A stretch of DNA of 18,159 nucleotides from Nocardioidaceae bacterium (GCA_020438665.1 JAGQUE010000189.1:1-18159), one strand, 5' to 3'; positions 7,454 through 13,853 are shown, numbered from the stretch's first letter. Notes: generated by a model from the letters alone, not told the origin. Numbers and translations: made by a program.

Positions 7454-7704
7454 CCAGCTTCAACCATGTGGCGGAGGCCTGGACGGTCGGCCGCCTGCGA
7501 GCAGCACTGGAGGGGCTTCCCGACGACCTGCCGGTCATCGTCGATGTGGCCGAGGAGCCCGGCGGAGACCTGGTCGACGAGCAGGTCATCATCAACGTCG
7601 GATTCGGCCACGGCGTGGCCGGCGACGGCAGCGAGTTCATCGGCCGTGAGCTGCGCATCGGCTGCGAGTTCCCGACCGGCACCTACCACCGGAGGCAGCC
7701 GTGA
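7450..7704 (+). CDS. DUF6225 family protein (84 aa)
   Basis: The segment AWTVGRLRAALEGLPDDLPV at residues 10-29 is the signature opening of the small actinobacterial DUF6225 proteins, which otherwise have no known function. The remainder is acidic and beta-like (IVDVAEEPGGDLVDEQVIIN, RELRIGCEF). It is cytosolic, with no Cys-pair or catalytic motif. GTG 7450 overlaps the upstream stop, and its own stop overlaps the next start, again as GTGA (7701-7704). This places it firmly inside the operon that begins at 5960. Confidence 0.75.
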   Translation: MTSFNHVAEAWTVGRLRAALEGLPDDLPVIVDVAEEPGGDLVDEQVIINVGFGHGVAGDGSEFIGRELRIGCEFPTGTYHRRQP

Positions 7705-8015
7705 CCAACGAACCCAACTACGTCGAGCAGAAGGCGGCGCAGTGGGCCGCCACCGACCCGCTGGAGCGATGGGTCGACGCCGCACCGGATGGTCCGAGCT
7801 CGATCGAGGAGACGGTCGGCGAGTACCTCGGCAGCCATAATCCGTTCCCCGACGGCACCCGGGTCGACGTCCTCGGCCGCGACGGCCAGGGCTGGACCCC
7901 GGCGACGGTGATCCAGCGGACCGCCGCGGATGAGTGGACGATCGAGTTCGACGACGGCGAGCAGGCCTGGCGCGACCATCACGAGCTGCGGCCCGCCGCC
8001 GATCCCACCGTCTGA
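7701..8015 (+). CDS. Small protein with a Tudor/SH3-like C-terminal half (104 aa)
   Basis: Residues 1-45 are helical and acidic. Residues 50-95 read GTRVDVLGRDGQGWTPATVI, then EWTIEFDDGEQAW, then HELRP. The order G-x-x-V...W-x-P-A-T-V...W-x-I-x-F-D-D-G...L-R-P is typical of small five-strand Tudor, Agenet or SH3-like beta barrels, which bind peptides or nucleic acid. This is a fold-level guess, not a family match. GTG 7701 overlaps the preceding stop, and the next gene starts 12 bp after its stop, so it is co-transcribed with the DUF6225 gene. Confidence 0.65.
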   Translation: MTNEPNYVEQKAAQWAATDPLERWVDAAPDGPSSIEETVGEYLGSHNPFPDGTRVDVLGRDGQGWTPATVIQRTAADEWTIEFDDGEQAWRDHHELRPAADPTV

Positions 8016-8027
8016 GGGCGGCGCTTG

Positions 8028-8330
8028 ATGACTCGCCACCCCGAGCAGTTCGACCGCGGCAGCAACGGCCAGCCCTACGACCCCGACGAGCCGCTCGTCG
8101 TGCGATGGGCCGACGTCGTCGCGGCCCGCAACGCGGCGCAGGCCCTGCTCGTCGTGCTCAAGGATGACCAGGTCGACCTTGACTCGACCGACCGGGCGGT
8201 GGGCTGGCAGGTGCGCGATTGGCTACCGACCGCAGTCACCCCGGGGCCCCATCAAGAGCTGGGCTCGCACGAGGACGCCGTGCAATGGCTCGAGGACCTG
8301 GTCCAGCGCCTGTGGCGCTGCCTGCCCTAG
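8028..8330 (+). CDS. Hypothetical protein (100 aa), last gene of the operon
   Basis: I do not recognise this protein. It starts MTRHPEQFDRGSNG, has a helical centre (WADVVAARNAAQALLVVLKD) and a Trp-rich helical C-terminus (EDAVQWLEDLVQRLWRCLP). ATG 8028 follows the previous stop by 12 bp; a TTG directly before it is less likely to be the start. GAGG at 8014-8017 lies ten bases upstream and may be the ribosome binding site. After the stop at 8330 come three inverted repeats before the opposing gene. Confidence 0.65.
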   Translation: MTRHPEQFDRGSNGQPYDPDEPLVVRWADVVAARNAAQALLVVLKDDQVDLDSTDRAVGWQVRDWLPTAVTPGPHQELGSHEDAVQWLEDLVQRLWRCLP

Positions 8331-8338
8331 AGACCCCA

Positions 8339-8356
8339 ACACTCCTGCAGGAGTGT
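8339..8356. repeat. Perfect 18-bp palindrome just after the operon
   Basis: ACACTCCTGCAGGAGTGT is fully self-complementary with no spacer. It begins 8 bp after the stop codon at 8330. A zero-spacer palindrome is a poor RNA hairpin but a good protein-binding site, so it may be an operator-like site or simply the first stem of a complex terminator region. No second copy is visible in the window. Confidence 0.5.
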
Positions 8357-8367
8357 CGGCGAGGTCG

Positions 8368-8406
8368 AGCATTGCGAGGACAAGGGCTCGAGGCGCGTGC
8401 AATGCT
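8368..8406. repeat. Inverted repeat between convergent genes
   Basis: AGCATTGC (8368-8375) and GCAATGCT (8399-8406) are perfect 8-bp arms with a 23-nt spacer. It is the middle of three inverted repeats in the gap between the converging genes ending at 8330 and 8467. Confidence 0.45.
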
Positions 8407-8413
8407 TCGCCCC

Positions 8414-8451
8414 GAGAGCCCGCTGGTGTCCCGAGACCACCGCGGGCTCTC
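8414..8451. terminator. Probable bidirectional terminator hairpin
   Basis: GAGAGCCCGC (8414-8423) pairs perfectly with GCGGGCTCTC (8442-8451); inside the 18-nt loop TGGT and ACCA can pair further. A GC-rich 10-bp stem between two convergent genes is what an actinomycete factor-independent terminator usually looks like, although there is no T-tract on either side. Confidence 0.65.
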
Positions 8452-8466
8452 ATCGCATTCCGGGAC

Positions 8467-8937
8467 TCAGTGGGTGAAGCGGCCGTCGGGTCGCAGGTGG
8501 GCGGTCACCTCTGCGACAGCCTGGCCGATGGAGACCGGCGGCAGGTCCTCGGCGAGCTGGTCGAGCAGCTCCTCCACGTCCGGATCGGGCAGCTGGGGCG
8601 TGGAGTAGTTGCTCCAGTTCGCGACCGTTGCCGCGAGGTGGTCGTAGGCCACACCGTCACCGGGTGGCTGCAACCAGGCGGCCGCTGCGTCGGCGACCTC
8701 GGTGGCGAGCACCGCCGCGTCCTCGTCCATCACCTGCAGTACCACGCGGGCCGCTCTGCGGAGCTGGGCCGCGATCTCGTCGGCAGGCTCCTCGTCGAGC
8801 CGCGGTGCGCGGAAGGAGACCCACTGCGCGGTCGCGACAACGAGGCGCCGGTAGGCCTCGGAGTCGGTGCGGGCGTGCATCCACGCCGCGGCCGCGATGG
8901 CGACCTGCCGCGCAAGCAACACCTGCTCGTCGTCCAT
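8467..8937 (-). CDS. Hypothetical protein with an internal tandem duplication (156 aa)
   Basis: The protein consists of two copies of one ~55-residue helical unit, residues 6-59 and 75-128, aligning without gaps at an offset of 69. Matching positions include Leu8-Ala9/Leu77-Ala78, the AAAAW runs ending at Trp19 and Trp88, Ala28-Tyr29/Ala97-Tyr98, Leu32/Leu101 and Trp39/Trp108. No family is recognised. ATG 8937 is preferred over the upstream extension to 8985, whose extra 16 residues are Arg/Trp-rich and not part of the repeat. It runs opposite to the flanking genes, diverging from the 9105 operon and converging on the 5960 operon. Its helical, acidic, duplicated character suggests a protein-binding role, which is inference. 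Confidence 0.65.
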   Translation of the reverse strand: MDDEQVLLARQVAIAAAAWMHARTDSEAYRRLVVATAQWVSFRAPRLDEEPADEIAAQLRRAARVVLQVMDEDAAVLATEVADAAAAWLQPPGDGVAYDHLAATVANWSNYSTPQLPDPDVEELLDQLAEDLPPVSIGQAVAEVTAHLRPDGRFTH

Positions 8938-8993
8938 GACCCGCCAGTCTTGACGACCAGGCGCCCGAGCGGAAGCCCATCCCACCGGGGCGG

Positions 8994-9072
8994 GCTACTC
9001 CCCGGGTGCTCCTCTTGACGCGAAAGTCGGGCGCCGATGTCCGATCCAGCGTGTGGCCGGTTGCTACTCCCC
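8994..9072 (+). repeat. Ten-bp direct repeat GCTACTCCCC in a divergent promoter region
   Basis: GCTACTCCCC occurs at 8994-9003 and again at 9063-9072, 69 bp apart, within the 167-bp region between the divergent genes starting at 8937 and 9105. Spaced direct repeats in such a place may be binding sites, but two copies of a 10-mer could also be chance in a GC-rich sequence. Confidence 0.3.
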
Positions 9073-9104
9073 CTAGGTCCGCACACCCTGGAGGAGACCG
9101 ACCG

Positions 9105-9266
9105 ATGAATCAGCCCACGCCCACAGCGCCGTCCGGCGGCCGGGCGCCGCACCCGGTGATCGCCCTGCGTGATCAGCTCACGCAGGCCCACAGCGCGGCC
9201 GACCAGCTTCGAGCGATCCTCGCCAGACTGGAGGACCCTGGCCACCGGATCGGTGAGCCGCGATGA
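9105..9266 (+). CDS. Small hypothetical protein (53 aa)
   Basis: The ATG at 9105 has an excellent ribosome binding site, GGAGGAGA, eight bases upstream. The 53-aa product has a Pro/Gly-rich head followed by one amphipathic helix (VIALRDQLTQAHSAADQLRA). Its stop overlaps the next ATG as ATGA (9263-9266), so it is translationally coupled to the coiled-coil-like gene that follows. No function is recognised. It may be a short partner of that protein, as both are helical and coupled. Confidence 0.65.
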   Translation: MNQPTPTAPSGGRAPHPVIALRDQLTQAHSAADQLRAILARLEDPGHRIGEPR

Positions 9267-9940
9267 ACGCGCGCGGGATGCTCGCGGCCGCCGATGCGGT
9301 CTTCGATGCTGCACGCGCTCTGCGCCGGGCCGCCGAGACGGTCGACGAGCTCAGTGACGTCGCCGCGTCCTCGCTGCGGGTCCTCGACGACGCGGCCACC
9401 GACGCCTTCTACGCCCACCAGGAGGAACGCCGCGACTTCCATCTGGAGTCCGCCGGCGAACACCTGACCCGGCTCCGGCACCGATCGGAGGTGATGAACG
9501 AGCTCGGTGACGACCTCACCCGCCACCTCACCACGGCCGGCAACGCGATCGAGCTGGCCGGCACCGAGCTCGGCCGCAGCACCGACGCGAACGACCGCGA
9601 CGCCGACCTCCTCGCCCTGCATACCCAGATCGACGTCCTCGGCGAAGTGGTCGCCTTGGCCCGCCCGGTGGCCGACCAGATCACCCGCCACGCACAGCAC
9701 GCCGCCGAGTCGGCGGCCGCGACCGACGCCTTGATGCTGCTCGACACCCGCGTGCACAAAGCCGGGAAGGAAGTGAACCGTGCCGACGAGGGCCTCTCGG
9801 TCATGCGTTCGGTCATCGACCACGCCCAGTCGCGCGCCCGGGGCTCAGCGGCCCTCGCCGGCTCGCTGAGCTACGCCGCGAGCCACCCGCCGCAGCCGGC
9901 GAACCAGCCCGAGACCGGCCAGTCCGGCATCGCCATCTGA
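9263..9940 (+). CDS. Helical coiled-coil-like hypothetical protein (225 aa)
   Basis: Residues 1-195 are almost wholly Ala/Leu/Glu/Arg/Asp-rich with no Pro, consistent with long amphipathic helices or a coiled-coil bundle. The last 25 residues (SHPPQPANQPETGQ) are a disordered tail. No membrane segment, Cys cluster or catalytic motif is visible. ATG 9263 overlaps the previous stop. The DUF4192 gene follows 54 bp later on the same strand. Function unknown; a structural or partner-binding role is the most that can be said. Confidence 0.7.
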   Translation: MNARGMLAAADAVFDAARALRRAAETVDELSDVAASSLRVLDDAATDAFYAHQEERRDFHLESAGEHLTRLRHRSEVMNELGDDLTRHLTTAGNAIELAGTELGRSTDANDRDADLLALHTQIDVLGEVVALARPVADQITRHAQHAAESAAATDALMLLDTRVHKAGKEVNRADEGLSVMRSVIDHAQSRARGSAALAGSLSYAASHPPQPANQPETGQSGIAI

Positions 9941-9994
9941 CTGCCCCGACAGCCCCGCACGAGCGAACACAACCCCTGGAAGGTGGAGCACCCG

Positions 9995-11059
9995 ATGAAC
10001 CGAACACTCACCCTCAGCTCGCATGACGAGCTGCTCTCCTACGTCCCCCATGCGCTGGGCTTCCGGCGCCCGCAAGGCATGGTCTGCCTGCCCCTGGGTG
10101 GTGACGGGCCGATCGCTCGGCTCGACCTGCCACCGACAGCGCGGGAGAAGGAGCCCTTCCTCTCGACCCTCGCCGACGTCTACCTGCATCGCCACCCGAC
10201 CCGGAGGATCGCGCTGGTCGCGTACGGCGAGGACGGCCGCGCCTGTCTCGACGCGCTCTCTGCCCTGGGTGAACGGCTGATCGAGGGCCGAAGGGGTCCC
10301 GACGTCGGTCCGATGCTCTGGGTCAACGGGGATGAGTGGTTCGACGTCCTCCAAGGCACCAGCGGCACGGTCGATCCGCGGGTTCGCGACCGGTTCGACG
10401 CCGAGTTCGCGCTGATGGGCCGCGTGATGCCCGTCGACCGGCGCGAGGACCTCTCTGCTGCGATGCAGGGGGATTCGTCCGGCGTGGCCGAGCACCTCGC
10501 CGCGGCCCAGGAGCGGGCGATGAACATGGCCACCTCGGCGCGCACCGCTGAGTTCGCTTGGGTGGGATCGAAGCTGGAGGAGTTCCTCGAGTCCCGGCTC
10601 TACCTTCCCGACGCCGACGCCGCGCGGCTGCTCGCCGTCATGCACGACAGCGGCGCCCGAGACGTCGCCGTGGGCACGATGACCTGCGCGAACGCGCGGG
10701 TGTTCTCCGAGCTCTGGCAGGACCTCGTGCGCCGAGCCCCCGCCGAGGTCCGCGACGGCCCGGCAACCATGCTCGCCTTCAGCGCCTACCTCAGCGGCGA
10801 CGGCGCGAAGGCCTGGTCCGCACTCGACCAGCTCTCCGAGCACGACCCCTTCGCCGACCTCGTCACGATCGCACTGGAGAACGCCGTGGACCCCAAGGGG
10901 TGGGACAGCCGCCAGCCCGCCCCGGGCGGCAGCGTCGTGATGCAGCAGGCCGCTCTGCGCACCACCGTCACCCAGGACCGCAACAGCCACGAGAAGGACA
11001 CCCCCGGCACGCGCGGCATCGATGGCGCCGGCCCGGCATCCCCCTCCCCCAGCCGCTGA
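9995..11059 (+). CDS. DUF4192 domain-containing protein (354 aa)
   Basis: Residues 10-34 (DELLSYVPHALGF, then RRPQGMVCLPL) match the opening signature of DUF4192, a family of actinobacterial proteins of unknown function. The domain continues through alternating beta strands (RIALVAYGED near 71-80, VGPMLWVNGDEWFDVLQG) and a helical C-terminal half to about residue 300. The last ~45 residues are Pro/Ser/Gly-rich and disordered. ATG 9995 is chosen for its GGAAGGTGGAG upstream; an in-frame GTG is four codons earlier. DUF4192 proteins are normally soluble. Here the gene is flanked by small orphan genes, which suits an island copy rather than a core genomic copy. Confidence 0.85.
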   Translation: MNRTLTLSSHDELLSYVPHALGFRRPQGMVCLPLGGDGPIARLDLPPTAREKEPFLSTLADVYLHRHPTRRIALVAYGEDGRACLDALSALGERLIEGRRGPDVGPMLWVNGDEWFDVLQGTSGTVDPRVRDRFDAEFALMGRVMPVDRREDLSAAMQGDSSGVAEHLAAAQERAMNMATSARTAEFAWVGSKLEEFLESRLYLPDADAARLLAVMHDSGARDVAVGTMTCANARVFSELWQDLVRRAPAEVRDGPATMLAFSAYLSGDGAKAWSALDQLSEHDPFADLVTIALENAVDPKGWDSRQPAPGGSVVMQQAALRTTVTQDRNSHEKDTPGTRGIDGAGPASPSPSR

Positions 11060-11079
11060 CCAACGAAGGGACCACACCG

Positions 11080-11238
11080 ATGCACAAGAACCGCTCTCAC
11101 GCAGCAGCCCGGCTCGCGCGACTCCTCGCCGCCACTCCCCCGCCCACCGACCGCGCCGCCGAGGCGGTTCGCCGGATCGACTTCACCTTCCCCTCCGCGG
11201 AGGACCGGCAGCGGCTCCAGGACAGCCAGCACCGCTAG
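11080..11238 (+). CDS. Small basic hypothetical protein (52 aa)
   Basis: ATG 11080 has GAAGGGA eight bases upstream and opens a 52-aa frame 20 bp after the DUF4192 stop. The product begins MHKNRSHAAARLARLLAATP, is basic in its first half, and ends with IDFTFPSAEDRQRLQ. The regular third-position G/C preference and clear ribosome binding site support translation. No family is recognised. Confidence 0.5.
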   Translation: MHKNRSHAAARLARLLAATPPPTDRAAEAVRRIDFTFPSAEDRQRLQDSQHR

Positions 11239-11275
11239 GTGGCGCAGATCCCGCTGTCAAGGACCGTCCCCGTTC

Positions 11276-11302
11276 CTGTGGACAGCGCGCGCGTATCCAC
11301 AG
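11276..11302. promoter_or_regulatory. Inverted pair of DnaA-box-like sequences in a leader region
   Basis: CTGTGGACA (11276-11284) is the reverse complement of TGTCCACAG, and TATCCACAG follows at 11294-11302, so the two form 7-bp perfect arms (CTGTGGA/TCCACAG) around a 13-nt GC-rich spacer. Each is one mismatch from the DnaA-box forms TTGTCCACA or TTATCCACA. Only one pair is present, without an AT-rich unwinding region, so it is more likely a regulatory or chance hairpin than an origin. Confidence 0.35.
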
Positions 11303-11356
11303 CCCCGGTTCTCGCCCGTTGCGGTGTCGGCGGATCGGAGCACACTCAGATCCAGC

Positions 11357-11383
11357 GGTCGACGCAACCGGGTGCCGTCGACC
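11357..11383. repeat. Inverted repeat in the leader of the M48-like gene
   Basis: GGTCGACG (11357-11364) and CGTCGACC (11376-11383) are perfect 8-bp arms with an 11-nt loop. It lies 53 bp upstream of the ATG at 11437, and could act as an RNA hairpin in the leader or as an operator. Confidence 0.35.
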
Positions 11384-11436
11384 AGGGCGTGACCCCAACA
11401 GACGGGCGCTCCCACGGAAGGGAAAGGGTGTCGAGG

Positions 11437-12366
11437 ATGCGGACTTCGACCAAGATCATCCGCCTCGGTACAGTCGTGCCCGCAGGGCTCGCCGGGATCT
11501 TCGTGGCGATCATGGGCTTGGGATTCCTGCCGGGCGCCGGCCTCGTGGTCGCGTTCGCCGGGACGCTCCTCGTCTCGCTGGTGCTGGCGACCGGTTGCTG
11601 GGAGGCGCCGGCGGCCCGGGTCCTCGGGTTCGCCCGCGGATTGCGGGCCGAGGAGACGGCCGCTCTCGCCCCAGCGCGTGCGCTGCTCGAGGTTCTCGAG
11701 CTCGCTCCGGGCCGTGTGCTCATTCGGAGCACCGATGCCGGCGGGCTGCTTGCTACCCCGATCGGGCGGCGCACGGTGGTCGTGGAGCCGGGCTTGGTGC
11801 AGGCGCTCTACGAGCGTCGGCTCAGCCGGGAGGACGCTGCTGCCGTGATCGGGCATGCGGTAGCCAGCCAGCGGGTCGGGCCGTCCCGGTTCGACCTCGC
11901 CGCACGGTTGTGGGCGTTCCCCTGGACGCTGCTGTACGTCGGCGTCCGTCAGGTCGCGCGGGCCTTCTCCTGGGTGCCGGCGGCCGGGTTCGCGTGGCAG
12001 ATGCGAATCGTGCTCGGTGTGGTCGTGGTCGCCCAGGGCTTCCAGCCCGACGGAGACCCAATCCTGGGGGTGGTGGCTGGGGCCTTGGTCGCGATCAGCT
12101 ACATCGCTCCGGCCGCCGACCGGCATTGGCGGGCGGTGGTCGAGCGTGACGCCGACCGGATCGTGGCTCTCGCTGGCCTCGCCGGGTCGTTGGCCGACTA
12201 CGCCCGGTGGCAGCTCGGCCCGGACTCGATGAGGCGGGTGCACCGCATCAGCGTTGCGGCCGACGAGCGCAAGCAAGCACGCGCGCAAGCAGCTGCACTC
12301 CCTGAGCCGCCGCAGGAGAGTCCCGTGGAGTGGTGGGGTTTGGGGGTCAACGGCGGGGCTGCGTGA
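11437..12366 (+). CDS. Membrane protein resembling an M48 metalloprotease with a degenerate active site (309 aa)
   Basis: Hydrophobic segments at about residues 12-30, 33-53, 157-173, 189-200 and 208-225 indicate an integral membrane protein. Between them the segment VVVEPGLVQALYERRLSRED, followed by AAAVIGHAVASQ (to residue 145), has the layout of M48 (HtpX-like) peptidases just before and at their HExxH zinc site, and ERDADRIVALAG at 236-247 matches the downstream E-x-x-x-D ligand motif. However, the active site here reads H140-A-V-A-S144, so the catalytic Glu and second His are missing. The protein is therefore probably inactive, if the relation is real. ATG 11437 has AAGGG eight bases upstream; GTG 11428 is an alternative. 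The Pro/Glu-rich C-terminus is cytosolic in style. A ~200-bp hairpin-containing leader separates it from the 52-aa gene. Confidence 0.6.
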   Translation: MRTSTKIIRLGTVVPAGLAGIFVAIMGLGFLPGAGLVVAFAGTLLVSLVLATGCWEAPAARVLGFARGLRAEETAALAPARALLEVLELAPGRVLIRSTDAGGLLATPIGRRTVVVEPGLVQALYERRLSREDAAAVIGHAVASQRVGPSRFDLAARLWAFPWTLLYVGVRQVARAFSWVPAAGFAWQMRIVLGVVVVAQGFQPDGDPILGVVAGALVAISYIAPAADRHWRAVVERDADRIVALAGLAGSLADYARWQLGPDSMRRVHRISVAADERKQARAQAAALPEPPQESPVEWWGLGVNGGAA

Positions 12367-12431
12367 GGTAGGCGGCCATCGGCGCCTCCCTTACAACCAG
12401 ACCCTCGCGGTCCCGTTGTAGCTGGAGCAAG

Positions 12432-12650
12432 GTGCCGCTCAGGACCGCCCTGGCGAGCGCTGACTTGGTCGAGGTCCTGCACGAGGACCAGAAGAGCGGA
12501 GCCGCCGCGATCTCGTACTCAGGCCTTCTCGAGGACCTCGTGAGCTACCACTGGGACCAAATCCACAACCTCGTCGCTAAGCCGCTGGTCGTCGACAAGG
12601 CGATCGACGAGGCGGCCAACCAGGACAAGATGCCGGAGACCAAGAAGTAG
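12432..12650 (+). CDS. Small hypothetical protein (72 aa)
   Basis: GTG 12432 is preceded by GGAG with a short 4-base spacer. The product starts MPLRTALASADLVEVLHEDQ, has a central segment with aromatic and acidic residues (ISYSGLLEDLVSYHWDQIHN), and ends in a charged, Lys-rich tail (NQDKMPETKK). No family is recognised. It stands alone, 65 bp after the M48-like gene. Codon use is less GC-biased than in its neighbours, so either the gene is recent or the start is wrong. Confidence 0.45.
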   Translation: MPLRTALASADLVEVLHEDQKSGAAAISYSGLLEDLVSYHWDQIHNLVAKPLVVDKAIDEAANQDKMPETKK

Positions 12651-12687
12651 GGCCGTCCGTGGCCGGCCCGGACGGTGGCCGAGTTGG

Positions 12688-12771
12688 GTGTTCGCGCTTG
12701 GCTTCGCCCTGATCGCGGCGGGCGGCCTCGTCTGGCTGGCGATCCGCGCCATGTGGGACGCTCGCGCATAA
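12688..12771 (+). CDS. Possible single-pass membrane micro-ORF (27 aa)
   Basis: From GTG 12688 the frame reads VFALGFALIAAGGLVWLAIR and ends MWDARA at TAA 12769-12771, a clear transmembrane-like helix. Upstream in frame an Arg/Trp/Pro-rich stretch (GRPGRWPSW) looks like a natural N-terminus for such a protein, but no ATG, GTG or TTG exists in frame back to the stop at 12541. Either the start is the GTG without a good ribosome binding site, or this is a remnant. Confidence 0.25.
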   Translation: MFALGFALIAAGGLVWLAIRAMWDARA

Positions 12772-12818
12772 CGACGTAAGTCGAGTCGGGCACCGGCCCG
12801 ACCCGGAGGGAGCAACCC

Positions 12819-13853
12819 ATGCCCATCACGACCCAGTCGCCGATCTTCACCTCAGAGCCGATGGTGACTCGGGCGCTGGCGGCCGAGATTCGCCACGACC
12901 CGGTTTGCTTCACTGCGACGATCGAAGACGCGCTGCGGCTGACCGGCGGCGCCCTGGGTGACCTCGTGGACGTTTCTTGCGAAGCCACTGACGCGAACCT
13001 CGACGTCCTGCTCATCTACCGGGCGAGCGGCGAGGAGACGCGCGTCGGCCTGGAGGGCAAGTTCGACCACTCCTTCTCCCCCGAGCAGATGGCGAGCGAA
13101 CGTGCCGCGCTCAACGGTGGCCACCTCGTGCTGATTCTCGCCGATGCCACCCACAGGCCCTCCTGGGTGCCGAGCGAGGTCCCCTCCCTGACCTGGGCCG
13201 AGACGCTCGCGTGCTTCGATGATCCCCGCGTTACCACGACCGACGTGAACTCCATGCCGCTGACGAAGGCGACAATCGACGCTCTCCTGGCCAGCCAGCG
13301 CATCGAGGACCTCCTGCCCGCCGACTGGATCGTCGACGTGCGACGCAACGGCAACGGCAGCCCGAGCGTCGTGATCGAGTCACCCGACCTGCCGTGCGGT
13401 CGCCGCATCCTTGCGCAGGTGCAGACCACCGGCCGCTGGGCGAGACTGCCTCGCGAGGAGATCGCCTACGAGTACTTCACCGGCATCTCCATCGGCGACC
13501 CCGACGACGACCTCCCCCTCGTCGACGACCCGGCCGCGCTGGCTCCGGGGTGGGTCGCCCACCTGAAGACGCTGCACGACAAGGTCTTCGCGGGTCGCAC
13601 TGACGAACTCGGCGTCGCCACCGACAAGCGCCCGTCCGGCGGAAGCGACAAGGACGGCAACCTCACGCTCGCCGGACGCAAGATGCCGTTCGTCAAGGAG
13701 CACCTGGCCAATCACCGTTGGGTCGCGATGGGCTTCACCAACTGGGCTCTCGGTGCGTTCTCCCACACCGTCGCAGAAGACGACCTCGCGAACCTCTGCC
13801 AGCGCATGTCCACCGTCGTCACCGACTGGTACGCCGCCGAGACAGGCACCTGA
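12819..13853 (+). CDS. PD-(D/E)XK nuclease-like hypothetical protein (344 aa)
   Basis: A strong ribosome binding site (GGAGGGAG) precedes ATG 12819. The N-terminal third has the order Glu55, Asp62 in NLDVLLIY, then VGLEGKFDHSFSPEQ with Glu79-x-Lys81 and Gln90. This is followed by a hydrophobic strand (HLVLILAD). Asp, about 17 residues, Glu-x-Lys, then Gln is the layout of the PD-(D/E)XK superfamily, often found in phage-defence effectors and restriction enzymes. The remaining 230 residues match nothing I know; they include a second alpha/beta region (DWIVDVRRNGNGSPSVVIES) and a helical, Trp-containing C-terminus. Family assignment is by motif spacing only. It is the only clearly intact gene between the M48-like gene and the FtsK-like remnant. 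Confidence 0.6.
   Translation: MPITTQSPIFTSEPMVTRALAAEIRHDPVCFTATIEDALRLTGGALGDLVDVSCEATDANLDVLLIYRASGEETRVGLEGKFDHSFSPEQMASERAALNGGHLVLILADATHRPSWVPSEVPSLTWAETLACFDDPRVTTTDVNSMPLTKATIDALLASQRIEDLLPADWIVDVRRNGNGSPSVVIESPDLPCGRRILAQVQTTGRWARLPREEIAYEYFTGISIGDPDDDLPLVDDPAALAPGWVAHLKTLHDKVFAGRTDELGVATDKRPSGGSDKDGNLTLAGRKMPFVKEHLANHRWVAMGFTNWALGAFSHTVAEDDLANLCQRMSTVVTDWYAAETGT

Noticed and set aside
9845..11077. 410-aa minus-strand frame opposite the DUF4192 gene
   Set aside because: The DUF4192 signature on the plus strand is decisive and this frame has no recognisable domain.
11276..11302. Replication origin
   Set aside because: Only two DnaA-like boxes, no AT-rich element, no replication initiator gene in the window.
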